DNA of 64,000 nt from Acanthamoeba lenticulata (Eukaryota > Discosea > Longamoebia > Acanthamoebidae), in contig NAVB01000608.1 of the NCBI GenBank assembly GCA_002179805.1, forward strand, positions 62,001 to 126,000. The letters are read 5' to 3'. Below the pieces are notes generated by a model. That model ran no database searches, had not been told where the DNA came from, and was given only the letters and a program-made list of their open reading frames with translations. Shown piece by piece: positions 45,261-56,527 of the stretch. The position numbers and the translations under genes are program-made. Each line of letters opens with the position of its first letter. Position 1 is the stretch's first letter.

Positions 45261-46725
45261 TCAGCAGTTGCGCTGGGGGAGGAGGTCCTGGTAGAGTTCG
45301 ACCCGCCGCTCGAGGTGAATCGGGTCCCGTGCTCTCGACTCCTCGTAGTCGGCCCTCCTGGGCTCCACTTGGGCGAACAGCAGCTCGCCGCTCTCTCCGC
45401 CTGCCTTGCAGACCGCATCCCTGCGGCGACGCGGGATCACTCGTCAACAAACAACAACCAGTGACAAGATCGTCTGGCGAATGGCTGGCTGTCCGCACCC
45501 GTTCGGCGTGACCACAGAACTCAGCCCGCAGAAGCGCGAACCGTTCTCATCGCCGGCCCGATTGCAATAGGCCACAAAGATCTTTGTGGCATTGGCCGCG
45601 CGTTTAGAAGAAGAAGAGGGAGAAGAGGGGGAGTTGTGTAGGTCACCTTGTTCTCAAAGGCCCTCGCCGGGACCGTGACCTCCGGGGCGAAGCTGGTCAT
45701 GCAGGCCGTGGGCACCAGCACGGCATCGGCGCCGCGCAGCATCAACACACGCACGGGCTCCGGGAACTCGATGTCTGGAGATGAGGATCATCACGATGAG
45801 CACCCATGACGGGACCCCAGCAAACAACGTTGGCTTTGGGAGAACGAGGCTCGTACCCCAGCAGATGAGAACGCCGACGTTGACGCCTGGCCCCAAAAGC
45901 AAGGGGGGTTGGTGGCCAAGAAGACAGGTCAGCAGCGCAAGACAAAGCGGACAAAACATAACGAACCGCCGATCTTGACGAGGGGCGCCAGGCAGTCGCC
46001 GTAAGCAAAGTACTTCTTCTCGTAGTCGCCCCACAGATGCGTCTTCCTGCCGGTTCCTACAAGCGTCAACAAATTGACGTCGCGAATGCAGCATGGATGA
46101 AGCTGGGCACGCTACCGGTAGTTGAGGAGCGTGCTTCCGTCGGCGCCGAGGAAGATCGCTGAGTTGTAGAACGTCGTGCGGTCGCCCTCCACCACCCGCT
46201 CTGGATATCCGAACACGATGTAGACGCCGTGGGCTCGGGCCATCTCGGCCACTGCCTGAAAGAGCGCGACGGGTGGGTTGGTGGTGTTGATGGTGGCAGA
46301 GGAGGAGTTGGTCCATACCTGAATGGAGGGCCCATCAAAGGGCTCGGCGTCACGATGCAGTACGTCGCCCACGTTGTAGCCTGTCAAGAAAAGCTGCAAA
46401 TAATGGCTATCAGGTAATTGAAAAGAAAGAATATTGATTTTAAAATATATATGTAGATATATATTTAAAAATAAAGAACGCGGGGTACCTCCGGAAAGCA
46501 CAACAACAGCGGAGCAGCACTGTGGGCAGATGTTCGGTGGACTTGTGCCGCTTTGACGACGGCTTCGCGAGCGACGTCGAGGTTGGCTTTTTTGTCCTGA
46601 GCCCCCCCGCACTGCACCCGACAGTCAAAACTCCGCCCCAAAAGGCCAGACCCCACACGACCACCTCGCCAACGCGCCCCAAAGAGGAACCCTCCTCGCA
46701 CCTGATACAGAGCCAACTGCAGCAT
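45261..46725 (-). CDS. Carbon-nitrogen hydrolase (nitrilase superfamily)
   Basis: Nine exons (46702..46725, 46489..46611, 46319..46393, 46116..46255, 45967..46046, 45857..45886, 45647..45774, 45499..45581, 45261..45420) give 280 residues. The catalytic triad is intact: Glu in LLLCFPELFLTGYNVG, Lys in LLNYRKTHLWGDYEK, Cys in GVLICWDIEFPEPVR. The later block FVAYCNRAGDENGSRFCGLS and the C-terminal ARDPIHLERRVELY fit amidase-type members. The reaction would be hydrolysis of an amide or nitrile; the substrate is not fixed. Exon 6 is only 30 nt and carries part of the cysteine motif. It is convergent with the FYVE gene, 138 bp apart. Confidence 0.88.
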
Positions 46726-47098
46726 CCTCGGCGCTGTTGCTGTGTTGGTGGTGCGTGAACGAGAAAACTGCTTGGCAAAGTAAGTTGGTCTAATTGCACC
46801 GCTTAATTTGGGTCGTCCTCCCTTTTGTGGGGTGGCCACCCCGAAAGTAGTCCTTCCCCTTCTTGGGTTGCGCTTCCACCCAATCCCTGCGATGTACCTG
46901 CCATGACTGCTTTCAAAGCAAAATGACTGTCTCGTGGTCCGGCTTAACGTGCAGACACTTCAGCACGCCGCCAGCACAACTACACGATTGCGTAACGCCA
47001 TCTCTCAACCTATTCGCCATGTCCTTGAGCAACTTTTATGTATTTCTTTCCTTTTTTCATTTCTTTCATTTCTTTCTTTTAAATGGGATTTTCTTTGC
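46726..47098. other. Intergenic region, 373 bp
   Basis: It contains the promoter of the nitrilase-family gene and the 3' flank of the sphingosine kinase gene (both minus). A T-rich stretch lies at 47040-47095. I see nothing else. Confidence 0.5.
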
Positions 47099-49767
47099 TC
47101 AGCAGCACGGGTGGAAGAGGGAGAGGAGGGCTTGGTGCACCTCCACTTGCACCGCCGTTGGGGGAAGAAGCTCGCCGTCGACGCCCATCTTGCCCACCTT
47201 CTTTGATTTCGTAGACGCCAGCGGCTCGATGATGAGGGCCTTGACCTTGACGTACTCCACCCCTGGTGTAGAAACATTTACATGAGCAACCAACAAGAAA
47301 CACAAGCAAGTCTCTTGACTAGAGAGAAAGAGGAGAAGAGTACCAGAGATGTTGAGGTGCGAGCCGTCGCCTTTCTCGTTATCGAGCAGCACCTTTGTCA
47401 GATTCGCGCGCGACGCCGATCGCATGAAGCAAACGTCCAAGCAGCCATCTGACCGCACGCGCACAAAGGTGAGGTTGACGGTGAAGAAGAAGGACAACGA
47501 GGTCCATTGACGATGATGACGATGAAAAGCGTACCGGCGAGGTGGGCGTAGGGGGTGAGGAAAGTGTCGGTGGAGATGCCGCGCACGTTGAAGGCCACGA
47601 AAAGCGAAAAGTCGTCTTCGATGACCTTCCACTGGGTCTTGGCGCTGCTTCGCCCGATGTAGCGCAGGTCGGGCCCGATCCCCTCCTCATCGTCAAACTT
47701 TTCCTTGTCGCCCCCGAGCAGCCGGCCGCCGCTGGCCGCGGCCTCCTCGTCAAACTCGCCGTCATCGGACTCGTCCGCGAAGCCCTGGTACAGCTTCCCA
47801 GCCTCGGCCGCGGCGGCGGCGCTGCCGTCGACGCTGAGCATCTGGCTCACCTGTCGCGCGTGGGCGCCCGCGGCGCAGGTGGGGCAGTGGATCTGGACGC
47901 AGGGCTGCGGGACAAAGTCGGCCAGCACGAACGAGATCCGCGCACGGTAGGCGTCGTTGGAGACCAACTTCTCGATGGCCGTCAACGTGAACCGGGCCTT
48001 GCCCATCCAGCGCAGCACTTCGCTGTCAAAGTCCACGTCGGAGATGAAACCCCAGGCCACGTCCAGGAACCCAAACCTGCGACATCACACCACCACGCGA
48101 GGCATCAGCGATGGCGGCGGCGCGTTTGGGGAGCCGCGAGCAAGCGGTACCGCTTCTTCTGGCCCTCTTGAAGGATGGAGAAGGCGTCAAACGGCCGCCG
48201 CTTGCCCTTGACGATGGCAAAGGCGGCTTGGCAGGGCGTGAAGCAGCCGATCGACGCGGCGAGGCCGTTGCCGGACCCGCTCGGGATGATGCCCACGGGA
48301 AGCTTGCTCGCCTCCTTCCAGTCCGGCCTTCGGAGCAGCGCATTGACCACTGATGATGACGACGAAGTCAGAGGTTCTCAGCAGAGAAGCTTCTCTCACA
48401 CACATGCCGACGTACCCTCGTGGAGGAGGCCGTCGCCGCTGATGGTGACGATCCCGTCGTACATGTTGATGTCCAGCGCGGCCGCTACCTCGCCCGCGTG
48501 ACCCGCGTACTTGGTCTCTATGCGCGTGTGCAAGCGTAAGCCCCATGGGCGGGACGGAGAAGGACGGGTGAGAGTGTTTCGTTTCATACCGACGAGGTGA
48601 AGGTGAATGTTGGCGACGAGGAACATGGGCCGGACTTGCTGCCACACCTTCTTGGCGAGGCCCGTGCCGCCAAACGGGTTGAGGAAGACGAGCAGGCGCC
48701 GCACGGGCACGCCGTTGGTCGGCTGTTGCTGCTGGCCCTCTGCCGTCATGTCGTCAGACGAAACGGACGGCGTTGTGGGGATGAACGACGCCGGCGGGAA
48801 GAAGGGCTGCCGCAGGGCCGTGCGCACGGACGCCAGCCAGGCCAGAAGCAGCTCCTCGCTCCCGCACACAAACTCGTACGTCTTCAGGTACCGATCGTTG
48901 GTCAAGCTCGGTGCCTAAATTCAAATATTCACAAAGTAATGAATTATAAATTAATTAATTGTTTAAAAAAAGGTGAACAAAAAGGAAGATGAAGGTGCAA
49001 GGTGGGCCGCGAACCTGGTTGGGATGTTTGAGGGGATAGGAGTGGAGGATGAAGCCGGTCCGCTTACGCGATCGGCTCACGCCGATGATCTCGGCATAGG
49101 GCAGCTGCTGGTAGGCATCGCCTTGCAGGGCCCAGCAGACCGAGTGCGGGAGGAGCTGCATGTAGTGCTGCCGTCCCTCGAAGAAGAGCAGCCCTGCGAG
49201 CGGTTCAAATGGAAGCGGGCCGAGGCCTGGAAGGCTTGCCCGGACTGCACAACCAGTTTGAGTCTGACGAAGAGGGCAAGGAAGGGAAATAAGGGCAGAT
49301 GGATACAGACCTGGAATGGTGGACGACGAGGTGCGTAGAAGATGGTGGAAATGGGAGGGAGGGGGAGGAATGAAAGGCTGTCGAGCATCGATGGAGAGAT
49401 AGAGCACGTCGCCGTTGCGCAACTCGTCCATGGCTTCCACTTCCGCGCCAGTGCCCAACCACACTCGCGCGATTTGTAGCTCCTTAGCTGATGGGTCGAG
49501 CACCTGTTGTTTCTTCTCGTCACTTCTCCTTTCATCTCTTTCATCTTCATCTCTTTCTGCGATTTCGGATAACTTGACCACACCATCTTGTGAGCCGGCA
49601 AGGAACAACTTGCGCAGGCATCGAGCTTTGAAGTCCTCCCAAGTCGCGTCGCTTCTGACGGAAATCACTTTACCATTGCTGTTCATAAAATTCCCATTTG
49701 GGAAAATGGAGAAGCGCAATCTCGTCACTTCTGCTGCAGATGTTTGGTCATTCGGCAGTGCTTCCAT
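47099..49767 (-). CDS. SPHK: Sphingosine kinase with PH-like region and doublecortin-like N terminus
   Basis: Eight exons (49311..49767, 49015..49244, 48590..48914, 48416..48517, 48151..48349, 47535..48076, 47344..47448, 47099..47262) give 707 residues. The N-terminal 135 residues resemble a doublecortin/ubiquitin-like fold: FSIFPNGNF, ATWEDFKARCLRKLF, then LRNGDVLYLSIDAR. A PH-like part follows (LPYAEIIGVSRSRKRTGFIL). The DAGK catalytic domain shows LLVFLNPFGGTGLAKKVW, IVTISGDGLLHEVVNALLRR and PVGIIPSGSGNGLAAS. The sphingosine kinase C-terminal domain shows DVAWGFISDVDFDSEVLRW and later VKALIIEP. The enzyme makes sphingosine-1-phosphate. An acidic loop (DESDDGEFDEE) interrupts the C-terminal domain. 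Phase and frame run unbroken from the first ATG. Confidence 0.9.
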
Positions 49768-49950
49768 TCCACACGAAGCGTGAGAACACGATCCTCTTCC
49801 CTTCCCTCTCGCTCGGCTCTAATTTTCAAACTCGCCTTGGTGGAGCTGCACCAGGCCCAGATAGAAAAGGCAACAGCAAAAGCGCTGAGTTGGGAAATCT
49901 TGTCGCAAACTCTGAGGAATTAATACAACATGTTTTGTGGGTGTGATCGA

Positions 49951-52900
49951 TCACACCGCCGATCGGCTGCCGTCGCTGCCAAGCAGGCGCTCGAGCTGTT
50001 CCACGACGTCCTTCATGGCCGGGCGCTTGTCGGCTTCAGCGTGCCAGCACTTCTTCATCAGCTTCCTGTAGGGCTTGACGCAGTCGCCCGGAATCGCCGG
50101 GCGGCGGCCCTCGAGCACGTCGAGCGAGACGCCCATGAAGTTGCGGCCCGCGTAGGGCTGCTTGCGGGTGAGCACCTCCCACATGATGATGCCGAACGAG
50201 AACGTGTCGGCCCGCTCCGAGTACTTCTCGCCGCGGATGATCTCTGGCGCGGTCCAGCAGGGCGTGCCGCAGCGGGTCATGGTGGCGTTCTCCTCCTTGA
50301 TCCGCGCAAAGCCAAAGTCGGCCACCTTCACGTTCCAGTTCTCGTCGACGAGCAGGTTGGAGGGCTTGAGGTCGCGATGCACGATGACCGGGTGCAGCGA
50401 GTGGAGGTAGTTGATGCCCAGCGCCGCCGAGTGGAGCAGCTTCACCTTCTGGTTCCACGTGAACTTGACGCTGTTGTCGGCGAGCAGGTCGCGCAGACAC
50501 CCGTTCTTGACGAACTCGGTCACGATGCACAGGTTGGGCCGCTTGACGCAGGCGCCGATGAAGAGGACGATGTTGGGGTGGTGCAGCTCGGCCAGGAGGG
50601 CCATCTCGGCGCGGAATTCGAGCATGCGCCGCTCGTCGAGCTTCTGCTTGATGAACCGCTTCACCGCCACGTCGACGCCCTTCCACTTGCCGCGGTAGAC
50701 CACGCCGTAGGAGCCCAGCCCGATCTGCCGGCCGAGCGCGATCTCGTTGAAGTCGATGACCCATCGGCACAGGTTGGCCGACGTCAGGAAGCGGTCCTCG
50801 AGGAAGAGCATGCCCTCGCCCACGACGGCCTGTACCTCTTCGTCGCTCGAGTGCGAGCGGGCCGAGCCGTGCTTCCGGGGGGTCTTGGGGTCGCTCCCGC
50901 TCCCGCTGCCGCCCGTGGGCGACGAGCTCGTGTTCTCCGATTCCCTGTGGCCCACGTCCCTCGAGACGCCGCCGAAGAACCGGCCTTCCAGCGACGGCGG
51001 CTTCAGCTCAAAGAGTCGTGCGCCTGTCATGATTGAACTCAATTAGCCACCAAATTAAAGAATAAATAAATAAAAAAGATTTTAAAATGAAAGGAATGGA
51101 AAAATAAATAGAAAGAAAATGTACCAGAGGGAGCGTCGGGCATCTCGAACCGGCCCAAGCTCACGAGGCGCTTGGTGTCCTGGCCCAGCTCGGTGTCCTC
51201 GACCTTGGCAAAGGCCGCGCCGGAGACGAGGATCTGGCCGCCGTGGGTCATGGCCGTGATGCGGGCCGCGGTGTTGATGACCGGTCCGATGTACTCGACG
51301 CGCCGCGTGATCGGATCGCGCACCATGCGGGGCTCGCCCACGTGCACGCCCATGCGCACGCGGAGGCCCTTGTAGATGATGCGGTCGTCGGCGTCGCCCC
51401 ACTCCTCGGCCGCGCCCGGGTGATCGAGCAGCGCCTCGGGCCACTCGAGCTTGAGGAGCTGCTGCTGGGCCTCCATGCACCACTCGAGCGCGTCGATCGT
51501 GTTCTGGAAGGCCAGGCAGAAGGAGCCCTCGCCGCTGTTCCGGTCCTTGAGGAACACGACCTCGTAGCCCCGGTGCTTCTTGAGCAGCGAGCGGAACAGG
51601 GCGTTGTGCAGGATCGTCGCGTCGCGCATGGCCTCGGCGTTGAACTCCCACAGTGACGCCGCGCGCGTGATGTCGGAGAACACGATCGCCATCTCGCCAT
51701 CCGGCGCCGGCACGGTCCCTGCGTTGAGCGCGCCCACGGCCGTTTCGCGGTCTGGTGGGCAGCAGGATCGGGATGTGTGAGTTTATACCATTGGCTAACC
51801 AAGACTGGGGCGCGGGCGAGAAGACAGAGTGGGCCGCGCGGTACCTTTGGAGTGCGACGAGCCCGAGCTGCTGGCCGAGCCGCCCGAGGCCCCCGAAGGC
51901 AGAGTCCACGAGCCGAAGCGGTCTCCGCCAACTCCGCTGGACGACGAGGTGGAGGTCTTGGTGAGCGACGACCCGGTCTCACCGCCGAGGCCGCTCAGGC
52001 GGGTCATGATCTCCTGCACTCGCCCGGAGGGAACCGCGTCAGCCGCACGGACAATCACAACTGCGAGGAATGTAGTCGACAAACATACCAGGAAGCTCGG
52101 CCGGACGGTCGGGTCCTGGTGCCAGCAGGTGCGGATGAGGGTCAAGAAGTCGGCGGGCATGGTGGCGTCCTGCTCGTCGGGCAGCGGCGGCCGCGCGTTG
52201 TCGCGGATCACCGCCACGGCCACGGCAGCCGGGCTCATGCCAAAGTAGGGCTGCTGGCGCGTGGCGAGCTCCCAGAGGATGATGCCGAACGAGTAGACGT
52301 CGGTCTGCATGTAGTCCACCTCGAGCGCCTCGTTCAGGATCTCGGGCGCGGTCCAGTGCACGGAGCCCTGCGCCTCCTTGCCGCCGCCGCCGCCGCCGCG
52401 CTTCATCTCCTCCTTGAACTTGGTCAAGCCAAAGTCCGAGACCTTGACGTTCCACTTGGAGTCGAGCAGGAGGTTGAGGGACTTGAGGTCGCGGTGGACG
52501 ATGCCCGACGAGTGGAGGAAGTGCATGCCCTTGGCCGCCTGGTAGGCCATCTTGTTGCGCAGCATGCTCGGGATGTCCGGGATGAGCTCGTTGTGGAGGA
52601 GGTCAAAGAGCGAGCCGAGGGCCATGAACTCCATGACGATGCACATGTTGGGCGGCTTGGTGCAGGCCGCCATGAAGAGCACGACGTTGGGATGCCGGAG
52701 GGCGGTCATCACGCGCACCTCCTCCTTGAAGTTGCGCTCGAGCTCGCGCGAGGCGTTCTCGGAGATCATCATCTTGACGGCCACCTCGGTGCCCTTCCAC
52801 ACGGCTTTGTGCACTTCGCCGTAGCCGCCGGCGCCGAGCTGCTCGCCCATCTCGAGCTCGGTGACGTCCACCTCCCACTCGTCCTCGCGCTGGCGCTTGG

Positions 52901-55900
52901 AGCGGACCCACACGAGCAGGGCCACGACGATGCAGGCCATCACCAGCAGTGCGACCACGACGGCCGGGATGATGGACCCGAGGATTGGCGCCAGCGACGT
53001 ATCGCTGTTGGTCACGGCGCGCTCGCAGTAGGTCCCCTGGTAGCCGCTGGTGCACAGGCAGGCCCCGTTGGTGCACACACCGTGGTCCGAGCAGATGGTG
53101 CTCTGGTAGATGCACCCGTAGACGGAGCTCACGTGCACGTCGTCGCAGGTCATGCCCGCCACAAAGTCCAGCAAGCGCTTGCGCACCGCCGGGGACTGAC
53201 CGGCCACGCCCAGTCGGTTCCTACACAGTTGGAAGGATCAGATTCCAAGTAAATAAGGAATCATTTATAAAATAGAAAAAAATGTCGTTTGCGTACTGTT
53301 GAGCCAGCTGGATGGCTGAAGCGTCGGTTTGGGTCCAGTAGATCCAATCGACGAGGGCCTTGGCCTTGACGCAGTCCACCATCGTGTTCTGGTGCACGAT
53401 GAAGATGTGCATGTTGGCCATGGGCCAGCTGTTGGCTCCAGGACCTGTCGTATTTTATTTTGTTATTATTTGGCGTGATGAGCTCGGAAAAACAATGAAG
53501 GAAACGACGACAACGAGGGAGGAGAGGCGCACCATTGACGAGGCTGGTCACGGAGGAGTCGCCGCTGAAGTCGTCGATAGCAGAGACGAGGGACGCGTAG
53601 TTGGGCGAGACGCGGTTGCCGGCCGGGTTGATGAGGTCGGCCATGGCCAACCGGCGGTTGGGCCGAACCTTCTCCTGCAGCCACACGCCCATCGAGTACG
53701 AGTTGTTGCCGAGGGCGCCCGCCGGGTCGGTGGTGCTGATGACGTTGCTGATGGACAGATTCAGCTCCGGGACGATGCCGATCTGGTTCTTGAAGGCTTC
53801 GCTGGCTGCGCTGAGGGCTTCCGTCATGAGCAGCGTGGCCTCGGCGTTGTCGGCCGGCGTGACCACGAGGATGGGCTGGTTGGGCAGAAGGGCGGCGGCC
53901 CAGCCCGAGTTGAGGGCGAGGATGGCCGCGTCGTTCCAGTGGGTGATGGTGCCGAGCATGATGTCGGCCACGAGGTCCAGGGTGAGCACGAGCGTGCTAT
54001 TCCCCAGCAGCTCCGGCAAGTTGTAGGCCGGCCCGATCGCGTAGGCGATGATGGGCACTTGGGCGACGTCCGACAACGACGAGTTGTCCCTCGCACTGAC
54101 CGTGGCGATCATCGTGCTGATGCCTCCAAAGTCCACGTCATCTGCGCACGACCATGACGTCAGCACCACCAACAGCTGTTGCTTCAAGCCCGGAAAAAGC
54201 CCGGAAATGGAACACATACAGTTGGTCAGGTCCTCGATGGCGGTGGAGGACGGGCTGGAAAAGTAGCGCAGCTGCATGCTGGCCGAGACGTAGATGTCCA
54301 TCCAGGCGTTGTAGAGGCTGAAATCCAGGCCCTCGCCGATGAGCCACGTCTGGCTGAACGCGCGAATCTGGTTGCACTGAATGGTGCCCAGAAGATCGAT
54401 CGTCTTCCTGCAAAGTCCCAACCAAACAACGATGGTGATGAGCGGCCAACACAAAGAAAGCGACGACAAAAGAGCGAAGACGACAGAGACGTACGTCTTG
54501 TAGCCAAAGGGGAGCGGGGTGTAGCCCAATTTCTGCACTTGGTCGATGACGTGCGGGTTGAGCTGCGACCACGCGATGAACGCGAGGAGGCCCTGTATGT
54601 AGCTGCAGTCCGACGAGTTGGACGAGGCCACGGCCAAGACGAAGGAGACCGCGCAGAGGGGCCACGACTCGGCCAGCTCGCCGTTGATCGCGTCGACGGC
54701 CAAGTAGGTTGAGGTAAGCTGGCCGGTCACTTCGCTGATCGCCGACTCTACGGCTGCGACAGTCGGCTCCACCGTTGCATCTGCGCGGAACCCAATTTAG
54801 TACTTGGCGCCAAAAAAACTATTTGAATTATGATAAAGGCAAAGATTGAGCAGAAGTAGACGTACTGGCTTTGTTGACCAGATTGGCATATTTAACGCTC
54901 ATGGAATCGGCCATGACCTTGGTCGAGTAGCTCATGCTGTATAATGTTGACTAAACGAATGTGTCGTAAAGGAACCATGTTCAGCCCTCGTGTCAGTACT
55001 GACGCGTTGGGAAGGAGGGGACGGACGAACCTGAACGTAAGCGCACTGGGCCTCGCCAGGAGCGCCGGTGTCGGTGGCGTGGTCGGCAATGCCGACGAAG
55101 CGCGTCCAGTCCACCACGCCCGTCACATCCGTGCCGAAGACGGCCGCAAAGTCGGCGTTGGCTTGGATGAGCGCTCGCGAGAACACCTGGCTGATGGTGG
55201 AATAGGGGTCGGTGCTCGTGTAGGCCAGCCGGATGCGTTCGTTGGGCAGAGGCGCGCCGGGATTGAGGTTCTGGATCGCCGTGTCGTTCCACCACGAGAC
55301 ATTGCCCACCCAGATGGAGCCCAACGTGTGTAGGTCAAGCACCTAGGTCCAGATAAAAAAGAAAAGAAAAGAAAATGATCATAAAAAGAAAATAGAAGAA
55401 AAGAGATGATTATAAAATTCATTGCCATAGCATCGCGCAGATTGGAAATGTCAGATCCCGTTAAAAGAACGAATCGCAAAAAAGAACGCGGGACGTACGA
55501 GGGTCTTGTTGACGGCGGAGAGTGACGGCAAGTTGTAGGTGGGAACGATGGCCTGACCCATGATGGGGAGCAACACGTCGCCGAGACTGTCGAGGTAGGC
55601 CTCCGGAAGGCCGGCGTCAACGACGGTGTAGTCCTGTTGTTGCAGACCACCAGAACTAATTAGGTGGCGTTTGTGACGTGAAGCAGCGCAACAAAAAAAA
55701 AAAGAACGAAGTCCAATGACCGGAAACGCGTACGTAGGTATCGCTGGTGCCTAAGAACGTGTCGATGGCGGGGTTGACACCAACGTTTTCATAAGAGATG
55801 GTGGTACTGACTTGCGCAAACTAAAAGTGGGAGAAGAGGGATGCCTCACGGTGAGTGCCCAGAAGAAAGCACAGGGTGGCCACGGGAGCGAGGACGTGCC

Positions 55901-56135
55901 TGGTAGGCGTCAGCAAGGGTGCGAAGGAGAGGTGCGTCAAACGGGCCTCCGCCGCCAGTGACCGCCACGCCTGGTGGATTCATTCGGGGGTAAGTTTCGC
56001 ATCAATATAGGGTTTCGTTATGACTTGGGTCGCAAAGCGGAAGGGCAAGCAAGTGCCTTGGCTAGGCGTCACGTTGATGAAGGCCGCCAACAACAACAAC
56101 AAGAAGGTCGAGAGTAGAACGAGTGGTCTCGTCAT
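49951..56135 (-). CDS. Transmembrane receptor: PstS-like ectodomain, EGF, TKL kinase, class III nucleotidyl cyclase, TKL kinase
   Basis: Fourteen exons (56057..56135, 55900..55970, 55734..55820, 55499..55633, 55031..55342, 54866..54950, 54495..54780, 54220..54407, 53533..54141, 53297..53444, 52089..53220, 51845..52013, 51125..51751, 49951..51023) give 1666 residues. A signal peptide precedes two PstS-like binding domains (GVAVTGGGGPFDAPLL; WWNDTAIQNLNPG; HWNDAAILALNSG), an EGF module (CSDHGVCTNGACLC) and one membrane helix (PAVVVALLVMACIVVALLVW). Kinase 1 has VAVK, HRDLKSLN and DFG. The cyclase has VFSDI and the NxxxR motif in GPVINTAARI, but GE where GD is usual. Kinase 2 has VAVK, HRDLKPSN and DFG. 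Acanthamoeba is known for a large family with cyclase between kinases. Two early introns appear to be GC-AG. Confidence 0.88.
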
Positions 56136-56527
56136 CCTCTATGATGCAAAACGTTCCGGTTCTGCGCTGCTTGCTCAAGGAGTGGACAGGAGACAGACAG
56201 GGGTGGAGTACACCAACCGTTTGCGGCAAGTGACGGGCGGTGTGTTGGGGGAGAGGTTTGGTATGAAGGACAAAAATTGTTGTGTTTACACGAGTTGAGA
56301 CCCACACAGCACTTGCCCCGTGGCCTGCGCAACGCGCGCCTAAACGCCCCTCCGAACAGGGGCGCCCGATTGGTTGTGAGCGGTGGCGTGTGTATCTCTA
56401 TTCGTGCTCCGCGGAAGCGATGCGTTTTCTTTTGCGGCGCAGCCCAACAATATCTGACGCTGTTTGCTAAGCGACGGGACGAGGCGACCCCCAGAGATCA
56501 CACTACTCGTGTCGGAGGGAGAAAGGA
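56136..56527. other. Intergenic region, 392 bp
   Basis: Promoter side of the receptor gene and 3' flank of the SMCHD1-like gene, both on the minus strand. No gene seen. Confidence 0.5.

Noticed and set aside
51777..53252. 491-residue plus-strand frame opposite the receptor kinase domain
   Set aside because: It is antisense to a kinase domain with all catalytic motifs; the frame is H/D/V-rich and has no family.
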